A stretch of DNA of 64,000 bases, from assembly GCA_039707655.1 (NCBI GenBank), contig CM077676.1, positions 374,794,114 through 374,858,113 on the forward strand. The letters are read 5' to 3'. Shown here piece by piece: positions 24,378 to 34,407 of this stretch. Below the pieces are notes generated by a model. The model did no database searches, was not told the DNA's origin, and was given only the letters and a program-made list of their open reading frames with translations. The translations under genes and the position numbers were made by a program. How positions within the stretch are numbered: the first letter of the stretch is position 1; every line of letters begins with the position of its first letter. The DNA is from Elymus sibiricus. Lineage: Eukaryota; Streptophyta; Magnoliopsida; Poales; Poaceae.

Positions 24378-25759
24378 AGGCAGCCTGAGGATATTTCAAA
24401 TCAAACGGTGCTGGGCTGATCATCGAACCTTCGGTTTATCGATGAAGATCTACGGTTATATGGGCACATTTGTTATGGATACGTACTCAGAGTTGCTGTT
24501 GACAGAACAATTTTATGCACCGTCCACAGATCTAGACAAGCATATAATGTACTTGGAAGCTTCCGTAAGTTCTGATTTCCATCCTCTTGATTTTTTTTAA
24601 ATAATAATAAAAAACTAGAAACAAAAAAATGTTGAGTGAAACGGCTTCTCCTTTTTCCAGGAAAAATTTACGGTTGAAGGTGTAAGCACTGAACTTCTAA
24701 AGGAACACATCATCAAAAAAACTGTTGGGTACAGACTGCCCAACAAATGTAGATTCATGAGTTGATCTTACTTACTCTACTGTCCAGTGTTGGTCTTTGT
24801 TTCTCGAATTGTTGTTATTATTCTAATAAATGACACTGTTCATTGTTTCAGATATTATTTCCTGTGAGAAAAAAAGAACACTTCATCTACCTGATTGTCG
24901 TGAATTTCGACAGGACTTGCTTCGAAATAATGTGTCCTTACATCAATTGCGATGGTATAAAAGAACATTCGGATGTCGTTATTCAAAACTTCAAAAGAGC
25001 TTACCATTCAGCTTATAATAATTTTCCGCATAAAATCAACAACTTCAGTGTGCAGCCTGTGCAGAGTGTATGTAACTCAGAGAGAGAGTGATTTTCTTGT
25101 TACTGCAGCTCTACATCAACCTCTTCTTTTTATTGTAATACATATTCAACCTCTTGTGACATTTTGATGTCAATTAATAGGGAAGACAACGGTATTTACA
25201 TCATGCATTTGATGCCGCTCATTGATTTAAAGACTTCCTTTTTTATCAACAAGGTAAGCTTGCTCCCACGGACAAGATGTCGCTATATGTTAAAACAAGC
25301 CAATTGTGTTCATTGTGTTTTACAATAACTTTTATTAATTTCCTTTTTTCTGTGTTTCCAGATCTATGTGAAGCCGATGAGGGAACAACTAACTTTCAAA
25401 ATCATGACATCTACCCACAATACATGGCCAATATTTGAAGCACTGAGGGACATCTTCAGACAATACAATATAGAGCGCCCAAGAGCAAGTAACAGAAGAT
25501 GACTACTACCATGCTATAGCTTATTTTACCTGGAGTTGTAGGAACAACACGTTTTCACCTTTTTTAACTGATGTCGTTGCAAGACCAGATACCTTGTTGT
25601 GTTCCTGTTAAACAGAGCTGTGCATTTAAATTTTGAAGTCTTGAAATCATGAATCACAGTTGTGTTTCCTCTACAATAAATCGTATTTTCCAACGGAACT
25701 TGAAAAAGTGAAGTTTCAGAACATCACTACATTGCATTAGAACATCACTTCCTTGGACT

Positions 25760-26823
25760 ACACGTGGGAGGAAACATTTGCAAAAACAGAAGCATGACCG
25801 TGACTCTTCGAACCAAAGGACAATGCCTCCACTAGCTTGACGGACGTGCCTCTCTGACTAGACGAGTCTTCATAACATAGCTGAAAAAATGCAAACTGAG
25901 AGGCACGACCGTGCCTTTTCATAACATAGGACCGTGCCTATCTAAATGTACCTCAGACGGGAAACACGGGAAATTAGAGAACATGTGACTCCGAGACAAT
26001 AAAAATACAGGCAGGTGTCTCTACTACACGTGGAACCATGCCTCTACTAGAATCACGGCCGTTGCTCCCTCAGAAACCAAATGATATCTAAAAATTTCAA
26101 ACACACAAGCACATACATGCCTGTGTCACTGATTGAACATTGGCTCTGGCATCTTCACGACCGTACTTCAAATCTTTGAATCATGAATCACAATTGTGTT
26201 TGTTTTACTTAAAATCATATTTTCCCAACATAACTTGGAAAGGTCAATTTTTCCGAACGGCCGTGCTTGAAATCGCTTCCTCCGAATAAACATCTCAGCA
26301 GAAACATTTGGAAAAGAGAGCACGACCATGACTCGTCTTCTTATTATGGGACCGTGCATCCACTAGCTAGATCGACGTGCCTCTCTGAGTTGACGACTAG
26401 GCATGACCGTGACTTCTCTAAATTTAGCACTGTGCCACCACTAGCTTCACGGTTGAGCCTCCATAAGTAGACGAGTCATCTGAAATAAACGGAAACTCAC
26501 AGGCACGACGGTGACCCTTCTTAACATAGGATCCATTTCTGTTTTTTCATACATAAAACAGTGAACCAAAAAACCACTTGTGAATTCCCTAACTAAACAT
26601 CTGCCCACTAGTTTCTACACTGACAACTGTGCCTCGTCCAGACGCACAAGCATTTGGAACATTTCAAACAGAGAGGCGCCTTGCTAAGTAGGTGACTCAT
26701 CACATATAATGATAGAACAGAGGCACAACCGTGACTCCGCTTAACATAACCGTGCCCGCACTAGATTGAAGGATGTGCTTCTCTGAGCGACCGTTTCAGA
26801 CGAAACATTTCAAACACAGAATT
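25760..26823 (-). repeat. ~100-bp degenerate palindrome-rich array, block R5
   Basis: Reverse orientation relative to R2-R4. Order: AAACATTTGGAAAAGAGAGC, ACGACCATGACTCGTC, ATGGGACCGTGCATCC, ACTAGCTTCACGGTTGAGCC, GTAGACGAGTCATCTGAAA, then GGAAACTCACAGGCACGACG. It starts about 260 bp after the Ulp1-like stop and is interrupted at 26824 by a solo LTR. Together with R4 it flanks the FAR1/Ulp1 pair as inverted arrays. Confidence 0.7.
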
Positions 26824-29800
26824 TGTGACGCCCCTGCTCGATCGTGCACTAATCATACACGCAAATGTGCATGCTCGAGATCAGAGACTCACGGGAAGAT
26901 ATCACAACACAACTCTAAACTCAAATTTAAACATAAATCTTCATATTACAAACCAGGGGTCACGAGGACCCAAATACATAAGTCATACAAATAAATAATA
27001 TCTGGGTACAGACATAGTTAGTCGAGTTTGCCTTAAGAAGGCTAGCATAACAGGGACACTGATCGAAAAGGCGAAGGCCTCCTGCCTAGGGCCTCCGAAC
27101 TACTCCTGGTCGGCGGGCTCAATGTAGTAGTACGTGCCTCCGGGGATCTCCTGCTCCTGGGCTCCGTCGTCTGATCGCAGCAACCGGGTATGGGGAAAAA
27201 GAGATAGCAAAGCAACCGTAAGTACTCATCCAAAGTATTCTCAAGACTGACATCAGAACTATACTAAGTATGCATCGGTATCAAAGGAATGGGGCTATAT
27301 CTTTGGACTAAACTGCAGAAATGCCAGAACAGAGGGAGAGAGGCCTAGCCTATCGAAGACTAGCATCTTGAAGCAAATCTTGCATCATCAGAAGAGAGTA
27401 GAACAAGACAATATATATCAATCATATTATAGTAATGCCCTGGGATTCTTCCTCGACTACCCTGCGAGAAAGTGATCCTGAGAGCAGTAGTAGTAGCTTA
27501 ACAATTTAATAGTATCCATTTGTAGTTGTAGCAGATCAGGATACAACTCCGAGCGTCCTATTACCGTGGACACGGCTATTCGAATAGATAACTTCCATGC
27601 AGGGGTGCACTACTGTTACCCAGCACACTCGATTACATCTGGCCAGACACACTTGTTGGGTAATGCCCGGCCTTGGGTAATCGACACGATGTAGTCCTAC
27701 CTAGGCTCAGCAGAGAGGTCAACACACCGGTCTAAATCCTAAGTGCGAAGGGGTCTTGGGCCCATCGCCCTTTGCACTCCTGCACGTTGCGAGACTTGCC
27801 GGGGCCCAGGCGCGACACTGTATACACAAGTGCCGTAACCAGCCCACCCGAGTAGTCAGCCCGCATCTCTGAGCTGTGACGTCTGAAGAGCTTTCGGCTG
27901 ATACATACGACGTAGAGGGCCCCATTAAACCATTATCCCATGTGGTGGTAGTGCGTATAAGGCCAGCGGCCTACTCAGATCAAATACCCAAATCCGTTAG
28001 GCGTGTTTAGTAACTCGCAGAGACGAACAGGATCCCTGTCGCTCCGACTTGAAAACACACAGCTCACGGGTGCTCTTGGAGCTGACCCGTCTTTAATATT
28101 ATTCTCTCGCGGGCACCCTTGGGGCCAGCCCGACTTTAATAGTTTAAAGTATTGCAATAAGTAAACATTTCCGTGATCATCACCCAGAGTGATCAAGGCC
28201 CGATAACAAGCATGGCGAACGGACAAGGATGAAGGGCTAGCTGATGAAACATAGCATACCTAACTAAGCATCATAGGATAGCAGGTAAGGTATCAATAGC
28301 AGGCGACGAAATCAGGCTATGCATCAGAATAGGAGCTATCAGAGCAACAACAGAAGCAATTCTAATGCAAGCATAAGAGAGAAGGAATGGGCGATATCTG
28401 ATGATCAAGGGGGTTTTGCATGCCTGGAAGCTCTGCTGAAGGGGTCTGGTCGTCAACAACGTAGTCGTACTCTGCAGTGTCGTCGGCAGTCTCGGGGTCT
28501 ATCGGGAGAGAAGGAGGGGGAAGAAACAATAAATACATGGCAAACAATGCAACAGGGATGCATGACATGTCAACATGCAGTGCTAGGGGTGCTCTAATGC
28601 AGCACTACGCTAGTTAGTCGAAGCGGGAAATTATCCGGGACTGTTCTCCCAGCTCCGGGTGATTATCGGTACACTGAATCGTAGGGGACAGTTCCATGTT
28701 CAGTATGTTAGAGGGGTGTGGCAGGTATGTGGATAGGATATTCAGATTCTTCATATTTTTCTGATCATTTTTCATATATAAATTATTTTCATCCGAGTTA
28801 CGGTTTATTTTATATGATTTTTCAAAGTTTTAAACATTTTCTGAATTTTCTAGATTTATTTAATTTGAATTATCTGAAACAGTAATAGGTGACATCATCA
28901 TGACATCATAGTGACATCATCGGTCAACTCCGGCTGACCAGAGTCAAACCTGACCAGTGGGTCCCACTGGTCAGTGACTGTTTAGACTTAACAATGGTTA
29001 ATTTAATTAATTAGGTTAATTAACAGGTGGGACACAGTAGTCAGTGACTGTTTAGTAATTAAATTAATTAACAAATTAATTTAAATTCAATTTAGTTTTA
29101 ATTAAACGCGGGGCCCACCTGTCAGAGACACTGGGTTAATTAGCAGGGGTTAATTAGCGTCTAATTTAAGCGCTACAGTGCAGGGGCCCGCGTGTCAGTG
29201 GGGTTAGGGGCTGGGTTAGTGGGGCTAATCACCCGGGGTCCACCTGGCGGGGCCCACCGGTGTTTGAACACGGCAGCGCGCCGACGGCGGTGCTACTCGG
29301 GATTCGCCCACAGGCGACCAAATCGGGCGTGGGACGGCTCGTTCGAACGAGCGAACGAGCGCGCGTCGGAAGGGGCAAGTGGCGTGAGCTGGGGGTGGCC
29401 GGAACGGCGGCAACGGCGACGGCCGACGGCGGCTACGGGCGGCGCTCGATGGTTCAATGGCTACGGGGTACGAGGAGGAGAAGGAAGAGGCCAGGAGGAA
29501 CCGGATGCTCATAGCGGAGCCAATGGCGAGGTCGAGGGGGCCGTGGGAGCTCAGACGACGGCGGATCGAGGTCGCGGCCGTGGCGGACGTAGGCGATGGG
29601 GACGACGACTGCGGCGGCTTGGGGAGGCTCCAGCTCGAACGGGTGCTCGCACGGGGTGTAGAGGAGGACGCCGGTGCCCCTGGACTCGACGGCGAGACGA
29701 ACGGTGGCCGGTGGCCGCGCCAATGGCGAGCGGTGGCGACGACTCCGCTCGGGTGCGAGCTCGATCTACACGGGGAAAAGAACGAGGGAGGAATGGGGAG

Positions 29801-30457
29801 GCGCTAGGTTTCGGCTGGGGTCGCGGGGACCTTATCCACGTCGGGGAACCGCGGGATGCTCGACAGCGAGCCATCCGGGCGATGGACGGCGTGGCGTGCT
29901 CGGCCTCCCCTGCCCCTGTCGAGAGGTTAGGGAAAGGCCGGCGTGGGCTGGGCCTATGCGCACTGTGTGGCTTAAGCCCACTAGTACAGTAGCGCTTAGC
30001 CTTTTCTTTTTCTTTTTCTGATTTCTTTATTTCTTTTCTGTTTTGCTAAATATTTGGTCACCTATTGACTTTTATAAAATAGGGAGTGGTGCCACAAAAT
30101 TACTCTGCAATATGTAGTATTGCCATAAAAAGGTTTGGAGTCCATATGTTTTCATCTGAATTTTTAATTAAATGAGAATAGATTAAATGGCGCTGTTTTG
30201 GTACTGTTTTAGGATGCTAGAGTCAATTTGGGAATTTTAATAATGTTGATTTTATTTTTATAATTGCCTTGGGATTATTTGTAATAACATGAACTATTTT
30301 GCTTAATTATTGGAAGAAGTTTTTGCTTGACTTAGATTTTAAATTTGATTTGAAGTTGGATTGTTTCTTTAATTGCATTTTAATTATAATAATCATGATG
30401 ACATGGCATTGATCATGTGGGATTACTGTAGCTAACCACTGGGGGTGTTACAGAATT
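26819..30457 (-). mobile_element. solo LTR (Ty3/gypsy, long TGTAACACCCC family) with target duplication
   Basis: Element 26824-30452 (3629 bp). On the minus strand it starts TGTAACACCCCCAGTGG and ends GGGGCGTCACA, so it has TG..CA ends. The target duplication GAATT is perfect at 26819-26823 and 30453-30457. Segments match the 5' LTR at 55654-61636 (for example the phrase GACACGGCTATTCGAATAGA and its complement). No internal domain follows on either side, so this is a solo LTR left by LTR-LTR recombination. The GC-rich part (about 29160-29990) gives long random reading frames that should not be taken as genes. Confidence 0.85.
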
Positions 30458-30663
30458 TTCAAATCGCAATAATAGAAACATTACTCAAAACACAAAATGC
30501 AAACCTGGCACAGTTCTCAAACACATTAATTCAGAAAAGTAAACACAAAATTACACATAACCTAGCACAGTTCCAAAATACTCAATTATGCTACTGTAGT
30601 CTCCCCACTGAAACCTTCTAGCTGTGATGCTGATCTTCCCAGCCCTTCAAATTGCAGAACTAC
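30458..30663. other. flank between solo LTR and exonuclease-like gene 1
   Basis: AT-rich sequence with repeated ACACAAA/CCTAGCACAGTTC text. No feature beyond the probable 3' untranslated region of gene 1. Confidence 0.4.
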
Positions 30664-31443
30664 TCAGAAACGACCTCGACGTCTCCGATCAGGAAGAGAG
30701 CGACAATGCATCATGTCCCTCATAGATAGATACCGACGGTAAAGCTCATGGCTCACATATCCGTCCTAAAAGGAAAACCGGAAGAGAATGAAAATTTAGA
30801 AGCACAAGCATGCTGTTCTTGCAATAAAACAAAAAAAATTCAAAACAAAAATTCACAAAAATGAAATTTCACTTACAATTGCTGCATATTTCACGTGCTC
30901 AAACGACAGTGGCTTCCAACCCCAATAGTTATGGTGACCTGCTGGTATAGCTGACTTCGTCATCGAGTAAGATTCGTCTATGACGGCTGCCGCTAGGTCT
31001 TCCATAGAGTCCCTTTCTTCGCCGCCTTTGATCATGAACTTCTCTTGAATGTCGATGTGGTACTCTCTTGGAATTCTGATGAAATCTTGAAAAAGAACTT
31101 CTCTATCCTTGGTGACGTCTACACTAGCAAAAGATATACCTCTATTTTCAAGGAAATCCTTTAGAACAGGGCACGTCGTCCTAGCCTTGCAGAAGTGATA
31201 GACCAGAACATGATTGCGCATCGCCAATTGCATGACGGCGACTTTTCTATAACCATAACAATCCTCTCGTGTGTACTCCAGGTCCAGACCAACAAACTTG
31301 TACCTGTCCTCCCGCAACCACTGCTCATACATGGCAATGATCTCCTCCACCTTGTAGGGCTCGTTGGTGTACCACACGTCGAGATTGGTGTTACCATCGG
31401 CCGCTATCTCGCGATACTCCATAGTGTTCCCCCCGTCGTCCAT
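30664..31443 (-). CDS. Werner-type 3'-5' exonuclease-like protein, copy 1
   Basis: Two exons: 31443-30877 (567 nt) and 30765-30664 (102 nt), together 222 residues and open throughout. The ATG at 31443 (MDDGGNTMEYREIA) is chosen because copy 2 uses the same one and identity fades upstream. The fold is an RNase H-like DEDDy exonuclease: FVGLDLEYT supplies the first Asp and Glu, SVDVTKDREVLFQDF resembles Exo II, and KYAAI|DGYVSHELYRRYL supplies Tyr and Asp of Exo III. The intron falls exactly inside Exo III. WRN-type exonuclease domains degrade DNA or RNA 3' to 5'; substrate and location are unknown here. The protein is domain-only, with no helicase. It ends in a basic tail (RRRRGRF). Intact among decayed neighbours. 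Confidence 0.75.
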
Positions 31444-31576
31444 GGCAGCGAGGAGGACGACAACAATGGAGATTGGCTGTGGTTCTGTGGCAAGGCTGGG
31501 ACGCCGCAAGACCGATGGGAACTGCCTGCGGTTCTGTGGTGAGAATGCGACGTGGTGAACTGCACGAATCGACGAG

Positions 31577-31583
31577 TATTTAA
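31577..31583 (-). promoter_or_regulatory. TATA-like box upstream of exonuclease-like gene 1
   Basis: TTAAATA on the minus strand, about 135 bp upstream of the ATG, inside the segment duplicated with gene 2, where the same motif is kept at the same distance. Position suits a TATA box, but no transcript data back it. Confidence 0.4.
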
Positions 31584-31949
31584 CCAGGACGAAAGATGAC
31601 TCGGTTACCATGACCATTGATGTGAATTGGGAACCATGAAAAGACGGTTCTGCTTCTGCAGCTTGTGGAACCGTGCACCTCCTAGAGTCACGACTGTGCA
31701 AAATGATGATGGTGTGGAGAAATCGAGGAGACCCTAACTTAATACTAGCACGGTAACTGACACACCGAATAGTCACATCGAACAGCCGTCCGATCGGTCA
31801 TCAGATTGCATTTTTGACCGAATGATCACCGAGAGAATAATGCGAGGAGGCACACAATGACCCTATCATCCATCTTAGAACCGACGGCAAATACATATCT
31901 AGAGCAGCACACACAGACAGGAACCTCAAGCATCTAAAACATCTCGTAT

Positions 31950-32757
31950 CTAGACAACCATGCCTCTCTCAGTGTGCGTGCATTTGACTTAGGCACGACC
32001 ATGCCTCTGAATCAGCTATAAAAGTGGTCTCTCATAGCACGGCCGCACTGCAGTTCCAACAGTCGCAACCAAACCCGCCGTGTGTCTGTTAGAGAACATG
32101 TGACTCGCAGATGATAAAAATGGAGGCATGTGAATATACTACATGAGAAACCGTGACTCTACTATAATCATGACGGTTCCTCCCTAGGAAACCATGTGAT
32201 GTCAAAAAATTTCGATCGTAGAGGCACGGACATGCCTGTTCCTCTCATAGAACCGTGCCTCTTCCACCTTCACGGCCGTGCCTCACGGACAAACGTGTGC
32301 CTGAAAACTAAAATTTCACATCACCTCCAATAAACATAACGACTCAAAAAAGTTGTTGCCGTAAGCCCTGACATGATAGAACATCCTCGTGAACTTGGGT
32401 CTGAATATGCAGCCGCAGACTCATGTGAATGATCCTTGTTTCAAAACGAACAAAGGGACTCATAATATGCTATCGTGGTGACAAAGGCACAGACATGCCT
32501 CTGCCTCTCATGGAACCGTGCATCTGCTACATTCACGACCGTGCCTCTCGGAGCAACGTGTGCCTACAAACTAAAATTTCACATTGACACAGACAAGCCT
32601 CTGCCTCTCATGGAACCGTGCATCTGCTACATTCACAACCGTGCCTCTCGGAGCAATGTGTGCCTAAAACTAAAATTTCACATCGACACAGACATGCCTC
32701 TGCCTCTCATGGAACCGTGCCTCCTTCACCTTCACGGCCGTGCCTCACGGACCAACA
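31950..32757 (-). repeat. ~100-bp palindrome-rich array, block R6 with the freshest units
   Basis: Near-identical units place CTGCCTCTCATGGAACCGTG at 32501, 32601 and 32700, a 99-100 bp period. Each unit then has CATCTGCTACATTCACGACC, GTGCCTCTCGGAGCAACGTG, TGCCTAAAACTAAAATTTCAC. The older part before 32480 is more degenerate. The array is broken at 32758 by an LTR insertion and continues at 42706. Confidence 0.8.
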
Positions 32758-33316
32758 TGTAACAGCCCGAGACCGACGCTCCAGATGCCCTGCATTTTTT
32801 TGCTGATATGTTCATGCTTGCATGCCATGTGATGTTTGTTTTATTTTATTTTTTCATCATGCATATTCTTTCCATTGCATATTTGTGTGTGAACTTGTGT
32901 GCCAACTCCTACTTCTCCTCTTCACCTTCCATATTCCTCTTGCTCAATCCAACAAACTACCTTCAAGTTTCCAAACCCCATGATAAGCCTTCTATTCTTT
33001 CTTATTTATCCAACAAACCCAAGTGGCATTTTTCCTGCTTCAGATTAATGTTCACTATTTTCCTGTAAATCGTAAACCATGTCAAAAGCCTCTCCTCCAA
33101 GTTTTAGACATTTGGAAAATGTTTTGGCCAGACTAAAAAATGGTTCAAGTTTGAATTTAATCAAACTTGATTTATTTTTCTGTCTTTAAATAATGCCAGG
33201 GCATTTTATTAAAATTTTCCATAATTCCAGGACTCCAGGGATATTTTCCTTTCTCGATAGTTCCACTCCTAGCTCCCTGTGCTTTTCTCTCTAGATCTAT
33301 TTATTTTATATGAATA

Positions 33317-33319
<3 letters not shown>

Positions 33320-33364
<45 letters not shown>
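33320..33364. repeat. (GA)n microsatellite
   Basis: About 22 AG units inside the long solo LTR. Confidence 0.9.
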
Positions 33365-33366
<2 letters not shown>

Positions 33367-34046
33367 AGGAAGCCCACAGCGGCACAGCCCACTTACCCCA
33401 TCGTTCCAGCCCACTAGCGCCGATCCCCCTGCTCATCGTCTTCTACCTGTACGGCAGCACATCCAGGGCGCCACGTCGGCGTCCGGTCGAGTTGACGGCC
33501 GGAACAGGAGCCCCTGCTCCTATAAAACCTACCATCGGGAGCCCCCTGCAGCCCTAGCCATTCCCCTTCCCTCCTCGCGCCGCCATCTCTCTTCCTCCCC
33601 TCTGTTTTCCCTTCTTCCTCAAGAACAGAGAAACATATAGCTCCACCGAGAGCTTCGCCGTTGCTTGCGTGGTTGGATGCCACCACGGTCGTCTCTGTCA
33701 TGTCCATCTTCTTCCTCGACGTCGACTACGTCCGTTCAGACGCCTTTCCTACCTTGGGTCGCCTCCACTATGTCGCCGTTGTCCTCTGCATCTCGATCCC
33801 CAGTTCAGACAGCTCACCATCGTCAGCGCGTCCTCCCGTCGTCTCCGGTCACCTCCGACCTCGCAAAACTCCAGCAGCACCCCCACGGTGAACATCTTCT
33901 CCTCCCCACCGACCGTTCCTGTCTTTTCCGTCCGCTAGCCGCTGTTCCGCACGTGCCCGAGCTCATCGCCACCATGGCCAAGGCCATAAGGTTTGGTCGC
34001 CTCCTGTCCGCATGGACGACCGCATGCCGCAGCACGTGCAACACCC

Positions 34047-34407
34047 TGTCATGCCCTAGGGGCGGCTGGGTTCACTGACGATCGGAGGTAGGCTTGGGGA
34101 CGGCGAATCGGGATCGGAGGTGGAGGAGAAGGGGATCATGTAGAAGACGAAAGCTGAGAGGATAAGAGAGAAAAGGAGGGGTTCAGAATTCTTTCATTCA
34201 TTCAATGCCTTGCTAGAGTAGTCGACCGTTGCTTATATACGCACGATTCGTTTACATTCGGGACTGGACCACGGCCCACGCTCACACCACGACACTTACA
34301 GCCCAACACCCAGTATGAATCACCCGCCCACTTCTTCTGCCTTCTTCTCATTCACATTACGCCTTCTCTTCTGCTTGACGACTCCTGTCAAGGTGCTAGT
34401 ACTGATA
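34047..34407 (-). repeat. 3' LTR of the Reina-like element
   Basis: About 361 bp, ~96% like the LTR at 39185-39548. Shared text includes TGTCATGCCCTAGGGGCGGC at one end and GCTAGTACTG at the other. Confidence 0.85.

Larger units (their letters stand above)
19546..25502 (+). pseudogene. transposon-type gene with plant-mobile-domain-like N-terminus and Ulp1-like C-terminus, broken
   Basis: Exon 1 (19546-19757) joins exon 2 (19965) as KSVTMVEYEEEF. Exon 2 reads FITVCEKLTEAQ, GFGYLLDLCCRVLPR and FDGPSRSFILPSGFRF. An 87-nt in-frame stretch (20602-20688) looks like an intron. Later exons are 20945-21067 and one from 21701. A frameshift falls at a CT run near 21790. A long Ser/Thr/Gln-rich frame (to 23562) continues through several TAG codons. 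The Ulp1-like part uses exons ending at 24564, then from 24661, 24852-25067, 25181-25253 and 25362-25502. EHFIYLIVVNFD supplies the His/Asp signature, but the expected DCG motif reads DNG. Genes like this travel in Mutator-type plant transposons, and it is divergent to the FAR1-like gene. I infer a decayed transposon ORF; exon borders are approximate. Confidence 0.6.
30640..31940. repeat. duplicated segment carrying exonuclease-like gene 1
   Basis: About 1.3 kb matching 44100-45410 in the same orientation. It spans the gene, its promoter and upstream text such as CCGTCCGATCGGTCATCAGA and CATCTTAGAACCGACGGC. Similarity fades close to both ends. Confidence 0.75.

Noticed and set aside
29192..29992. 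266-residue open frame in GC-rich sequence
   Set aside because: Lies wholly inside a solo LTR. Composition is Arg/Gly/Ala-rich with no domain, and frames are open on both strands as expected from GC-rich text.
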